From a virus, in the IMG/VR virus record IMGVR_UViG_3300031857_013798, positions 222,230 through 286,229 of that record: a stretch of 64,000 nucleotides of DNA. One strand, written 5' to 3'. Position numbers and translations under genes: made by a program. Below, in pieces: positions 1 through 8,689 of this stretch. The stretch's first letter is position 1. The number at the start of each line of letters is the position of its first letter. The notes below the pieces were generated by a model, which worked only from the letters and a program-made list of their open reading frames with translations, was not told the DNA's origin and did not search any database.

Positions 1-159
1 ATTTTGCCCAGTCTAGACAAAATCAATCAGCGCACCATTGTTGAAGCTCGCAGAAATCGAGCAGATCGTATCAAACGTGAAACTGGTGAAGTGATTGATC
101 AAAAGAAGATCCCCAACACAGATCTTGTGTTTAGAATCACCTGCTGGGAACACATACCC

Positions 160-765
160 ATGGCACCCAAAAAAGTTACCAAAGCCGCTGCCAAGAAAAA
201 GAAACTGGAAGACATACTTGATTTGGATGATGTGTCAGAAGATCCGCTGGCAGATTTAATAGATGAACCTGTGCTAGACCCCACACATGTGCGTGTGAAT
301 TTTCCCCCGTTTTTTCACTACAGACTTGACGAGCAAAAGGTACCGTTTTTGGTGGGCAAGAGTCATTGGCGTGGCGATTTGGCCACAGGAGAGTTTTCAA
401 AGGATCACGGCAACATGACCAAGAAGCTGGCCATGATGTTTATGAAACTGTGTGAACGCTATGCCACTCGTTCCAACTGGCGTGGCTACACCTACAACGA
501 GGAAATGCGTGGACAAGCTCTACTTCAACTTAGTCAAATTGGTTTACAATTTGACGAATCTAAATCGCAAAACCCCTTTGCTTACTATACCGCTGCTATC
601 ACTAATAGCTTTACACGGATTCTTAACATTGAAAAGAAAAATCAAAATATCAGAGATGACATCCTGGAGATGAACGGCTTGAACCCATCGTGGACTAGAC
701 AGAACTCCGGCAAAGCTGGCATGGCTGCCATGTCCGGACCGGTTGTATCTAGTCTGGATCAGTAG
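160..765 (+). CDS. 55: Late-transcription sigma factor, T4 gp55-like
   Basis: Phage sigma-family factor that directs host RNA polymerase to late promoters together with the sliding clamp. The recognisable core is a NPFAYYTAAITNSFTR block near residues 136-151 followed by KKNQNIRDDIL, typical of gp55. From the ATG at 160 the product is 201 residues, close to T4 gp55 (185); a lysine-rich stretch (residues 4-15) and an acidic linker precede the core. The same frame stays open upstream to the window edge (TTG at 4 would give 253 residues), so either a longer N-terminus or an upstream gene cut by the window is possible. Many TAAATA-type late promoters in the window support its role. It is followed directly by gp47. 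Confidence 0.85.
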   Translation: MAPKKVTKAAAKKKKLEDILDLDDVSEDPLADLIDEPVLDPTHVRVNFPPFFHYRLDEQKVPFLVGKSHWRGDLATGEFSKDHGNMTKKLAMMFMKLCERYATRSNWRGYTYNEEMRGQALLQLSQIGLQFDESKSQNPFAYYTAAITNSFTRILNIEKKNQNIRDDILEMNGLNPSWTRQNSGKAGMAAMSGPVVSSLDQ

Positions 766-771
766 TATACT
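743..771 (+). promoter_or_regulatory. Possible sigma70-type promoter for gp47
   Basis: TTGTAT (743-748) and TATACT (766-771) are separated by 17 bases. The -10 box ends exactly 6 bases before the ATG at 778, the same geometry as the promoters at 46532 and 50705. The -35 is weak, and it lies inside the end of the gp55 gene. Confidence 0.4.
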
Positions 772-777
772 AGCAGG

Positions 778-1794
778 ATGACTAATCTATTCCGCAAAGC
801 CGCAATCTTCACTGACATACATTTTGGACTCAAAAGCAATTCAACTCTGCACAATGAAGATTGTTTGGCCTTTGTAAAATGGGCCACTGCTAAGGCCAAA
901 GAGGAAGGGTGCGAAACTGCCATGTTTCTGGGTGACTGGCACAACAATCGAGCCAGCCTAAATATTGTTACCCTAAACTATAGCCTTCGATCATTAGAGC
1001 ACCTAAATGCTAATTTTGACCGTGTGTATTTTATACCTGGGAATCACGATCTTTATTATCGCGACAAGCGTGATATTCAGAGCGTGGAGTGGGCACGTCA
1101 TCTCCCCAATGTGGAAATATGTAACGATTGGTTTAGTAGCGGTGACGTCGTTATTGCTCCTTGGCTTTGCGGCGATGACCATAAACGTATTCCTAAACTA
1201 ACTGGCAAGTACATGTTTGGACACTTTGAACTGCCCGGCTACTTGATGAATGCCATGGTAGAGATGCCAGACCATGGCGAAGTGCGCAGAGAAGACTTTG
1301 AGAATTTTGAACATGTATTCACCGGACACTTCCACAAGCGACAGACTAAAAAGAATATTACCTACATCGGTAATGCGTTCCCTCATAATTATGCAGATGC
1401 TGGTGACGACGAACGAGGACTTACTATATTGGAGTGGGGAGCAGCGCCTGTTTTTCATGCTTGGCCTGCTCAACCGACGTATAGAGTATACGGACTCGCC
1501 AACCTTATTGACAACGCTCCGGCTCTTCTTAAGCCCAAAATGCATGTGCGTGTTGGACTAGACATTGAGATTTCATATGAAGAAGCCAACTTCATCAAAG
1601 AAACGTTTGTGAAAGACTACGACCTACGTGAGATGTCGCTTATTCCAAACAAAAACTCAGATGTAGACACAGATATGGCGCCAGGCGAGATTAAATTTGA
1701 GTCAGTGGATCAAATTGTCACAGACCAACTCACTAACATTGAATCAGAATTCTACGACAACAAGTTACTGTTAAAGATTTATCAAAACTTATGA
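778..1794 (+). CDS. 47: Recombination endonuclease subunit gp47 (SbcD/Mre11-like)
   Basis: Metallophosphoesterase subunit of the phage Mre11-Rad50-type complex, which resects DNA ends for recombination-dependent replication. The metal-binding motifs are all visible: FTDIH (D13, H15), GDWHN (D53, H55), GNHD (88-91) and GHFH (183-186). The length of 338 residues equals T4 gp47 (339). The ATG at 778 follows AGCAGG. Its stop overlaps the start of gp46 as ATGA, so the two subunits are translationally coupled, as expected for partners of one complex. Confidence 0.95.
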   Translation: MTNLFRKAAIFTDIHFGLKSNSTLHNEDCLAFVKWATAKAKEEGCETAMFLGDWHNNRASLNIVTLNYSLRSLEHLNANFDRVYFIPGNHDLYYRDKRDIQSVEWARHLPNVEICNDWFSSGDVVIAPWLCGDDHKRIPKLTGKYMFGHFELPGYLMNAMVEMPDHGEVRREDFENFEHVFTGHFHKRQTKKNITYIGNAFPHNYADAGDDERGLTILEWGAAPVFHAWPAQPTYRVYGLANLIDNAPALLKPKMHVRVGLDIEISYEEANFIKETFVKDYDLREMSLIPNKNSDVDTDMAPGEIKFESVDQIVTDQLTNIESEFYDNKLLLKIYQNL

Positions 1795-3872
1795 TACAAA
1801 TACGAAATCTCACTGTTAAAAACTTCATGAGTGTAGGCGCAGCCACACAGGCCATTGACTTTGACCGCAATGATCTTACACTGGTGCTGGGTGAAAACTT
1901 AGACTTGGGTGGCGATGGATCGAGAAACGGCACAGGTAAGACCACAATCATCAATGCACTAAGTTATGCATTATATGGCCAAGCACTGTCAAACATCCGC
2001 AAAGACAATCTAGTAAACAAAACCAATGCCAAACACATGTTGGTCAGCTTAGACTTTCATATCAACGGCACAGACTACAAAATTGAACGTGGGCGCAAAC
2101 CCAACGTACTCAAGTTCTATGTAAACAACGAACACAAGGCCGCAGAGGATGAGGCACAGGGAGATTCAAGAGAGACACAAGACGCCATAGAGCGTATTAT
2201 TGGCATGAGCCATGACATGTTCAAACATGTGCTGGCGCTGAACACCTACACAGAACCGTTTCTAAGTTTGAAGGCCAATGACCAGCGCACAATCATTGAG
2301 CAGTTGTTAGGTATTACCTTGTTGAGTGAACGTGCGGACCGCATCAAAGAACTCAACCGACAAACCAAAGATGCTATCCAGTCTGAAGAGTTTAGAATTC
2401 GTGCTGTGCAAGAAGCCAACAAACGCATCGAAGAACAGATTGAGAGTCTAAAGCGTAGGCAAGTGCTTTGGCAAAAGAAGTACGACAGTGACGTGGCTTA
2501 TCTAGTTGGTCAGTATGACGATCTAGCAAAGATTGATATTGAACTAGAACTGCTGGCTCACAAAGATCTAGCTGTGTGGTCTGCAAGAAAACAACAACAA
2601 GATGCATATACTGCTCTTGTTGGTCGACAAACTGCTTGGAAACAAAAACAACACAAAGACATTGGTGAGCTAGAATCAACCTACAACAAACTCAGTCATA
2701 TCGACATCTTGGCAGAACTTCAAGCACACACAGATTTGGCTGCTTACATTCAAAAAGCCAAAGACATTACAGACTTAGAAAAATACATTGCTCGATGTGT
2801 AGCAGACGAGGCCAAAGAACAAAAGGTCATCAACAAACTCAAAGCCGAAATTGAAGAATTAAAAAATCACAAGTGCTATGCTTGCGGGCAAGACTTCCAT
2901 GATACCAATCACGAAACAGTATTGGCAACAAAAGAAAAGGCCTTGCAAGAGGCAGCACTACAAGCATTGTCTATCAATACTCAGTGGATGGAAAATACAG
3001 ATGCGTTAACCGCATTGGGCGAGTTGGGTGCCAAACCCACAACACACTACCAAACAGAAACAGAAGCTATTCGACATTCTAGTGAGTTGGAAAACATTCA
3101 ACACAAGATTGATGCCAAACGTGCAGAAACAGATCCCTATGCTGAACAGTTAGCAGAACACACACCTGTAGAAGTTGGCACACAACCTGTCACACATTAT
3201 GATACCGAAACACAGGCAATCGATCATCGCAGTCGCATGAACACCCTGCTGACACAGATCAATGGCAAAGCACTAGAGACCGATCCGTATACAGAACAAA
3301 TTACCGAAATGCAACAACAGGCCCTACAGGTTGTGAGTTACGATCACTTAAACGAACTTACTAGAGTGCAAGACCATCAGGACTTCTTGCTCAAACTTTT
3401 GACCTCAAAAGACTCGTTTGTGCGTAAGAAGATTATTGAACAGAACTTGAGCTATTTGAATCAACGTCTCACACACTACTTGGATAGAATTGGCTTACCA
3501 CACACAGTGAAGTTCATGAACGACTTGACAGTGAGCATTGAAGAACTGGGTCGTGAACTGGATTTTGACAACTTGAGTCGTGGCGAACGCAATCGATTGA
3601 TCTTAAGCATGAGCTGGGCATTCCGTGATGTTTGGGAAAGTTTGTACTCGCCCATCAACTTGTTGTTTATTGACGAGATGATTGACAACGGGTTGGACAC
3701 ACAAGGTGTGGAAAATGCACTAGGCCTGTTGAAGAAGATGAGTCGCGAACGCCACAAGTCAATCTGGCTGGTTAGTCATAGAGATGAACTTACTAGCAGA
3801 GTTGAAAACATTCTCAAAGTGATCAAAGAGAATGGCTTTACCAGCTACAACACAGATATAGAAGTGGCATGA
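1791..3872 (+). CDS. 46: Recombination endonuclease subunit gp46 (SbcC/Rad50-like ATPase)
   Basis: SMC-like ATPase partner of gp47. The Walker A region lies at residues 35-52 and carries an insertion (about LDLGGDGS) before the NGTGKTT core. Long coiled-coil arms flank a zinc hook CYAC at about residue 362. The ABC signature LSRGERNRL is near 595 and Walker B LLFIDEM near 625. At 693 residues it is longer than T4 gp46 (560), mostly in the coiled-coil arms. It starts inside the gp47 stop (ATGA) and in turn overlaps the radical SAM gene by ATGA, so a recombination operon runs directly into an accessory module. Confidence 0.95.
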   Translation: MIQIRNLTVKNFMSVGAATQAIDFDRNDLTLVLGENLDLGGDGSRNGTGKTTIINALSYALYGQALSNIRKDNLVNKTNAKHMLVSLDFHINGTDYKIERGRKPNVLKFYVNNEHKAAEDEAQGDSRETQDAIERIIGMSHDMFKHVLALNTYTEPFLSLKANDQRTIIEQLLGITLLSERADRIKELNRQTKDAIQSEEFRIRAVQEANKRIEEQIESLKRRQVLWQKKYDSDVAYLVGQYDDLAKIDIELELLAHKDLAVWSARKQQQDAYTALVGRQTAWKQKQHKDIGELESTYNKLSHIDILAELQAHTDLAAYIQKAKDITDLEKYIARCVADEAKEQKVINKLKAEIEELKNHKCYACGQDFHDTNHETVLATKEKALQEAALQALSINTQWMENTDALTALGELGAKPTTHYQTETEAIRHSSELENIQHKIDAKRAETDPYAEQLAEHTPVEVGTQPVTHYDTETQAIDHRSRMNTLLTQINGKALETDPYTEQITEMQQQALQVVSYDHLNELTRVQDHQDFLLKLLTSKDSFVRKKIIEQNLSYLNQRLTHYLDRIGLPHTVKFMNDLTVSIEELGRELDFDNLSRGERNRLILSMSWAFRDVWESLYSPINLLFIDEMIDNGLDTQGVENALGLLKKMSRERHKSIWLVSHRDELTSRVENILKVIKENGFTSYNTDIEVA

Positions 3873-5350
3873 CTGATGTTTTGATTTTAAGTATACCACG
3901 TTTGAGTGCCACTCGGCCTCAAAGTGCCTGTGGCATACTCAAATCAATTTGCAATCGTGCGGGCGTTACTTCAAAAGTTTTTGATATTAATTTGGACTTT
4001 TATCAAAATTTTAAATCTTCTAATCCGTCAACTGCCAATGCCATTGATCAATATTGGATACAATGGAACAAAAATCTGTTGCCTGAGGAGAAAACAACTT
4101 ACTCTAGTTGGTTGCAAGCATGGGTTGAAAAATTAATGGCTTTTGATTGCAAGATCATTGCAGTAAGTGTATTCAGTTGGGAAAGTCAACGATTTTGTCT
4201 TGACTTTTTTCCATTGTTGCGTAAAAATTTTACAGGCACAATCATTGTAGGCGGACAAGGTCTTATCAATGAACAAAACGGTAGCTTTAGTACCAAGATG
4301 CATTTTGCACACAAGTTAAAAAATCAAGGACTAATTGATCATTGGATTGCTGGAGAAGCTGAAAACAGTTTTTACAATTTTTTAACTGGTAGCAATGTAC
4401 CTGGATTAGACAGTGATGTGTTGGTCAATGATGTTGATCTTGATACTAACAACATCGCAGATTATAGTGACTTTGCAATAGAACAATATGTAACTGCCTA
4501 CCCCGGCGGGGTATTGCCAATTGAAAGCAGTCGTGGATGTGTTAGAAGCTGTGCGTTTTGTGACATCCCCACACATGCTGGAGGATATAGATACAAAAAC
4601 GGAAAGGTACTAGCTAATGAAATGATTGGCTATTACCAACAGTATGGTGTGCGTAACTTTTATTTTAACGATGCGTTGATGAACGGCAGCGTCAAAGATT
4701 TTAAACTATTTTTGAACTGCATCATTGAGTTTTATCAACAAAACAATTTACCTGACAGATTCTTTACATTCAGTGGTTATTGGATTGTGCGAAGTGAAAC
4801 TCAATTCAAAGAGCACAATTTTGAACTGCTAAGTCGTGCCGGAGGAGAAATGTTTGAAACTGGAGTTGAGACTGGTAGCGAACGTTTGCGAAACATCATG
4901 AACAAGGGATTTTCAAACGCAGATCTTGAGTTTAACATACAGCAGTTCAGCAAGTACAAAATGAAATTCTTCTTGTTGTTGCTGGTAGGGTTTCCAAATG
5001 AAACACAAACCGACTTTGAAGAGACCAAGAACTTGCTACGACGCTGGCAGAAATATGTTGCACTAGGAACTATTATTGGATGCAACTTAGGCACAGGATT
5101 GACAGTAGAACAAGGAACACCTATGTTTGATAATCCTGCAAAATTTAACATTGTTCCAATCAAGGGCGACACCGCCAAAGGCATCAATTGGATTTGTACC
5201 ACAACACCTGAACTTGACTATGCAGAACGTGTGCGTCGACGCATTGAACTGCACAAGTTGGCCGAAGATCTGGGATATACTATCTGGAAAGGTGATGATC
5301 ACTTGAGTATTATCAAAGATCGATATCTTACGGAGTTGGCCAATGTCTGA
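3869..5350 (+). CDS. Radical SAM protein with N-terminal B12-binding-like domain
   Basis: Predicted 4Fe-4S/S-adenosylmethionine radical enzyme. Residues 1 to about 190 resemble the Rossmann-type cobalamin-binding domain found before many radical SAM cores, including an IIVGGQG segment, but I see no DxHxxG cobalt-ligand motif, so cobalamin binding is uncertain. The cluster motif CVRSCAFC places cysteines at 224, 228 and 231, and GVETGSERLR further on is typical of B12 radical SAM proteins. Length is 493 residues. It overlaps gp46 by ATGA and the next gene by 8 bases. Substrate unknown; methyltransfer or C-C bond chemistry on a glycan, lipid or peptide is possible. One of three radical SAM genes in the window. 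Confidence 0.85.
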   Translation: MTDVLILSIPRLSATRPQSACGILKSICNRAGVTSKVFDINLDFYQNFKSSNPSTANAIDQYWIQWNKNLLPEEKTTYSSWLQAWVEKLMAFDCKIIAVSVFSWESQRFCLDFFPLLRKNFTGTIIVGGQGLINEQNGSFSTKMHFAHKLKNQGLIDHWIAGEAENSFYNFLTGSNVPGLDSDVLVNDVDLDTNNIADYSDFAIEQYVTAYPGGVLPIESSRGCVRSCAFCDIPTHAGGYRYKNGKVLANEMIGYYQQYGVRNFYFNDALMNGSVKDFKLFLNCIIEFYQQNNLPDRFFTFSGYWIVRSETQFKEHNFELLSRAGGEMFETGVETGSERLRNIMNKGFSNADLEFNIQQFSKYKMKFFLLLLVGFPNETQTDFEETKNLLRRWQKYVALGTIIGCNLGTGLTVEQGTPMFDNPAKFNIVPIKGDTAKGINWICTTTPELDYAERVRRRIELHKLAEDLGYTIWKGDDHLSIIKDRYLTELANV

Positions 5351-5837
5351 ATTTTTGTTTGAGTTTGATTACGATGATTATTTTGGTATCCCTACAGTCA
5401 AAATTTTTATTGATCAACAATGCTTGTATCAAGACACAGTGAAAAAACAAATTGTTGTGAACACAGAGTTAGTGCCAGGTACTCACACATTGACTATAGA
5501 ACACTTTGGTAAGCATGCCTGGAAACATCAGAATGCCGAACATGATCGTCATATTGAATTAAAATCTATTGTGGTCGACGGAGTAGATTTAGATCATCAT
5601 GAACATTGCATGCTAACGCATCAAGGACGTTGGTACCCAGATTACAGTTTGGAGTGCATTACGCCATGTCATTGGTTGGGCAACAACGGTACATGGATTT
5701 TGAATTTTGATGCGCCAGTATTGAATTGGATTATTAAAACAATCAATCCTGCAGGCGTGAGTCCAGAACAAACACTGGATCGCAGTGGCAATGACATACT
5801 CAAAGACACTTTGGACTTTTTTAAAATAAATGTTTGA
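5343..5837 (+). CDS. Beta-rich protein between two radical SAM genes
   Basis: 164 residues, not confidently recognised. Alternating beta-strand pattern with a PGTHTLTIEHFGKHAW segment near residues 45-62 that resembles small calcium-dependent carbohydrate-binding modules; many Asp and His (for example DLDHHEH) would suit metal or sugar binding. No signal peptide or membrane segment. It overlaps the upstream radical SAM gene by 8 bases and the downstream one by 8, so all three are probably made together. It could be a substrate, carrier or recognition subunit for the neighbouring enzymes. Function inferred only from context. Confidence 0.6.
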   Translation: MSEFLFEFDYDDYFGIPTVKIFIDQQCLYQDTVKKQIVVNTELVPGTHTLTIEHFGKHAWKHQNAEHDRHIELKSIVVDGVDLDHHEHCMLTHQGRWYPDYSLECITPCHWLGNNGTWILNFDAPVLNWIIKTINPAGVSPEQTLDRSGNDILKDTLDFFKINV

Positions 5838-6918
5838 TTATAAAACTATTGACGAGTATCAGATAGAGATCACCAGCTATTGTAATGCTGCCTGTCCCCA
5901 GTGTCCTCGCAACCTCAACGGACATGGTATCAATCCTTACATGCCGTTAACACACTTATCACGTGAAGTAATTGACCGTGCATTCTCTGAAGAATTGTGC
6001 AGTAGATTACGTCAAGTATTCTTTTGCGGCAGTTATGGCGATCCCATCATGCATCCAGACTTTTTAGACATACTACGTGACTTTAGAAAGAAAGCTCCTA
6101 CACTTTGGTTATACTTCCATACCAATGGCGGAGTACACGATCCTGATTACTGGGCAGAAGTTTCTAGTATCATGAACGGCTACGGACAAATTGACTTTGG
6201 TATTGACGGACTAGAAGATACTTTACATTTGTATAGAAAAAATGTAAAATACAACAAAGTTATTGAAAACGCCGCTGCGTTTATAAATGCTGGAGGACGA
6301 GCACAATGGAACTATATTGTATTCAAACACAACGAGCACCAAGTTGAGCAGGCCAAACAACTGGCCAGCAGTATGAAATTTTTTAACATACTAATTCGAA
6401 ACACTGGTAGATTTTTGAATCACACCACCCTGGAAGAGATGCCTGTGTGGCCAGTGGCCAAAAGTGACTATGTACTTGAACCACCTAGTGATGCACAGTA
6501 CAAGAATCGCAGTATGACATTTTTACCTGAGTTAAAAAAGCAACAGAACTACTTTGCTACTACTACTATCAAATGTGATGCCTTGCAAGGACGCAAAGTA
6601 GCTATCAACGCCGAAGGTGTTGTATTACCATGCAACTTTTTCAATCACAATTTGTATGATGCAAGATTTTATGATGGATCAATGCCAGGAGCAAATGCAT
6701 TAAGTCAGCCCGGTGGTCGCAATCAAGTACGAGACTTTTTGTTGTGTTACGGATTAGATAATCTCAACATTCATAACAATAGCCTCGAAGGTGTTTTTGA
6801 AAATCCCATGTGGAGTGATTTAGTTGAATCGTTTACTCGTGATCGATTGTTTGAATGTGCTATGACATGCGGTGAAAAATTTACAAAAGTTTGGGATCAA
6901 GGAGGAAGCAAAAGATGA
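5830..6918 (+). CDS. Radical SAM/SPASM-like protein
   Basis: Radical SAM enzyme with the cluster motif CNAACPQC (C18, C22, C25). A C-terminal region has further cysteines (KCDAL near 249, LPCNFF near 268, CAMTC near 345-349) that look like a SPASM-type auxiliary Fe-S domain. SPASM enzymes typically modify peptides, sugars or small molecules. 362 residues. It starts 8 bases inside the preceding gene and its TGA overlaps the ATG of the SDR gene, making a four-gene coupled set (3869-7505). Substrate cannot be read from the sequence. Confidence 0.85.
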   Translation: MFDYKTIDEYQIEITSYCNAACPQCPRNLNGHGINPYMPLTHLSREVIDRAFSEELCSRLRQVFFCGSYGDPIMHPDFLDILRDFRKKAPTLWLYFHTNGGVHDPDYWAEVSSIMNGYGQIDFGIDGLEDTLHLYRKNVKYNKVIENAAAFINAGGRAQWNYIVFKHNEHQVEQAKQLASSMKFFNILIRNTGRFLNHTTLEEMPVWPVAKSDYVLEPPSDAQYKNRSMTFLPELKKQQNYFATTTIKCDALQGRKVAINAEGVVLPCNFFNHNLYDARFYDGSMPGANALSQPGGRNQVRDFLLCYGLDNLNIHNNSLEGVFENPMWSDLVESFTRDRLFECAMTCGEKFTKVWDQGGSKR

Positions 6919-7505
6919 AAATGTTAGTTACAGGCGGTAACCGAGGACTGGGGCAACACCTAGTGGATGTGTTTGGTGCTGACAGTGTCAGCAGATCCAC
7001 AAACTTGGATATCACTGATGACCAAGCAGTCAAATTGATTGCTCAACAAAGTTTGAATTATGATGTGTTTGTAAACAATGCATTTGATGGGCCACCACAA
7101 GAAGCCTGGGCCAACTTTGCACAAACAAACTTGTACATGGCAGTATACGACAAGTGGAAAAACGCTGGCAAAAGTGGGCACATCTTTAATATTGGATCAG
7201 TGGGCGAGCATCATATTGTTGCTGCTGAGCCTAGATTTGAAACGTACCGCGTGGCCAAGGCGGCACTGGCACATGCCAGCAGGCAGGGCACCCAGTCATT
7301 CAAACAAAATCTGGTGCAGTTCAGAACCACGCTAATCACACCTGATCGCTTGGACACAGAACTAAGTCGTGGACGGCCCACCTGGACAGGAAACGGCATT
7401 AATTTAAAAGATATTAGCAATTTTATAACATACGCTATCTCTGTTGGTCCAAACACAGTGATAGAAGAGGCAACTTTTTACGTAAACTTTGATCATAAAT
7501 CATAA
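6915..7505 (+). CDS. Short-chain dehydrogenase/reductase (SDR)
   Basis: NAD(P)-dependent oxidoreductase. The cofactor motif TGGNRGLG occupies residues 6-13, NNA is near 55, a Ser lies near 95 (NIGS) and the catalytic pair YRVAK gives Y111 and K115. At 196 residues it is shorter than typical SDRs (about 250), with a compact C-terminus. The ATG at 6915 is chosen because AAGGAGG (6899-6905) sits 9 bases upstream; an in-frame ATG at 6891 lacks such a site. The ATGA overlap with the SPASM gene suggests the two act in one pathway, the SDR reducing or oxidising a radical SAM product. Substrate unknown. Confidence 0.85.
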   Translation: MKMLVTGGNRGLGQHLVDVFGADSVSRSTNLDITDDQAVKLIAQQSLNYDVFVNNAFDGPPQEAWANFAQTNLYMAVYDKWKNAGKSGHIFNIGSVGEHHIVAAEPRFETYRVAKAALAHASRQGTQSFKQNLVQFRTTLITPDRLDTELSRGRPTWTGNGINLKDISNFITYAISVGPNTVIEEATFYVNFDHKS

Positions 7506-7538
7506 CTATAACACGAAAGGCAAACCCACTAAACGCAC

Positions 7539-7967
7539 ATGACATGGCTACATCAAGACACCCCAGTTGAGACTCTGCCCGAAGAATGTGTAGGTTTTGT
7601 TTATCTAATCACAAATAATCTATCTGGACGCAAGTACATAGGCAAAAAATTAGCAAAATTTAGCAAAACAACATACAAAATAGTCAAACAAAAGAACGGC
7701 ACAAAGAAGCGGAAGAAGATACGATCAAAGATTGATTCAGATTGGAGAGAGTACTACGGGTCAAGCCCAGAATTAACCGCAGACGTAATCACTTTAGGCA
7801 CCGAAAACTTTACCAGAGAAATACTTTACTATTGTAAATCAAAATCAGAATGTTCGTACATTGAAGCAAGAGAACAGTTCACAAGAAAAGTATTGGAATC
7901 AACAGATTATTATAACGGCCATATTCAAGTTCGTGTGCATGGCTCACACATCGTAGGAAAATTATGA
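7539..7967 (+). CDS. GIY-YIG endonuclease, SegE-like
   Basis: Putative free-standing homing-type endonuclease. The GIY-YIG core reads GFVYLITN (19-26) then RKYIGKK (31-37), followed by a Lys/Arg-rich insert and DWREYYGS near 70, a combination I recognise from SegE-like phage endonucleases. 142 residues, a usual length for a one-domain family member. No good Shine-Dalgarno is visible near the ATG. It overlaps the next gene by ATGA and lies just upstream of the structured non-coding region at 8231-8688, so a mobile-element origin for that segment is possible but unproven. Confidence 0.75.
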   Translation: MTWLHQDTPVETLPEECVGFVYLITNNLSGRKYIGKKLAKFSKTTYKIVKQKNGTKKRKKIRSKIDSDWREYYGSSPELTADVITLGTENFTREILYYCKSKSECSYIEAREQFTRKVLESTDYYNGHIQVRVHGSHIVGKL

Positions 7968-8230
7968 CTAAACTTGACTACAGTAAAACTAACAAAAGCG
8001 ACACTGGCTTTTTGAATGATCCGTATTGGACTAATCCAAAGACAGGATTTGATAAAGCATGGCACGAACAACGAAAAAAACTCAGGCAACAATTAGGCAT
8101 ACACGAAAATCATGAATGGGAAATAGTCAACAAACCTACCGGACCGCATGCAGGCAAAATAGTTTGCAACACTTGCGGTGGAAAATTTGTTAATTGGATT
8201 CCAAAAGGTTATATTTTACCTAACACTTAA
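7964..8230 (+). CDS. Small CxxC zinc-ribbon-like protein
   Basis: 88 residues, unknown function. The C-terminal part has VCNTCGGKFVNWIPKGY near residues 67-83, with one CxxC pair, plus His residues upstream (IHENHEW) that could complete a zinc site. It is coupled to the GIY-YIG gene by an ATGA overlap. It is the last plus-strand gene before the convergent non-coding region. Small proteins of this type recur in T4-like phages, sometimes beside homing endonucleases; no activity can be assigned. Confidence 0.6.
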   Translation: MTKLDYSKTNKSDTGFLNDPYWTNPKTGFDKAWHEQRKKLRQQLGIHENHEWEIVNKPTGPHAGKIVCNTCGGKFVNWIPKGYILPNT

Positions 8231-8600
8231 GGTTGGCGGGCCAGTTTGTAATACCGCTGTGGAAAAACCGGGGAATAACCGGACACGTGACATATTGAGG
8301 CACTCCCGTCAGTAAATCTGACTATCCTGAAAAATTGGAAGTGAGTCTGAGGCTAGAACAATAGGGCCGACGCATTGATATAGTATGAATGTTAGCATAC
8401 GAGAACACCGGCTATAAAAATCTAAACACTAGGAACGAGGTTTAGAGCACGTAGAAATATGTGTATCGTGGTAGGAAGGAAAAGCACAGAGTCCTTTAGC
8501 ATACGGTGTATAATAAATTACCTACTTCCAATGTCTTGGCTAGTGATACTCACATGAAGACAACAGCGGAACCGCGCAAAACGGTTCCGTCTGACTAGAT
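8231..8600 (+). ncRNA. Structured non-coding RNA candidate
   Basis: No ORF of note here, but many strong helices on the plus strand. A perfect 9-bp long-range helix pairs 8334-8342 with 8524-8532 and encloses a run of hairpins: GCCG/CGGC (8366-8369 with 8409-8412, extended by ATA/TAT) around GTATG/CATAC (8383-8387/8396-8400), TCTAAAC/GTTTAGA (8421-8427/8440-8446), CACG/CGTG (8448-8451/8467-8470) and AAGGA/TCCTT (8476-8480/8492-8496). Outside it are GTCAG/CTGAC (8308-8312/8318-8322) and a perfect 8-bp hairpin (8567-8574/8582-8589). I could not match it to tmRNA, RNase P RNA or a group I intron core. Strand is inferred from read-through of the upstream operon. Confidence 0.5.
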
Positions 8601-8621
8601 CTATCTACATGAATACTTAAT

Positions 8622-8689
8622 CGCTTCGCTCTTGAAAATCAATCAATTAACGAGCGCAAGCGAAGTTAATAGACTTGCGTAGCAAGTCT
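8622..8689. other. Two hairpins between convergent operons
   Basis: CGCTTCGCTC (8622-8631) pairs with GAGCGCAAGCG (8652-8662, one bulge), and AGACTTGC (8671-8678) pairs perfectly with GCAAGTCT (8682-8689) across a 3-base loop. The second hairpin begins at the stop codon of the minus-strand nucleosidase gene. Neither has a long U tract, so they may be weak bidirectional terminators or RNA 3'-end stabilisers. Confidence 0.45.

Noticed and set aside
8509-8514. TATAAT as a promoter within the non-coding region
   Set aside because: No -35 element at suitable distance, and it lies inside the folded RNA segment.
8231-8688. tmRNA, RNase P RNA, group I intron core or tRNA
   Set aside because: No tRNA-like T-arm or tag ORF, no RNase P P4 core motif, and no convincing intron P7/P3 elements were found by eye.
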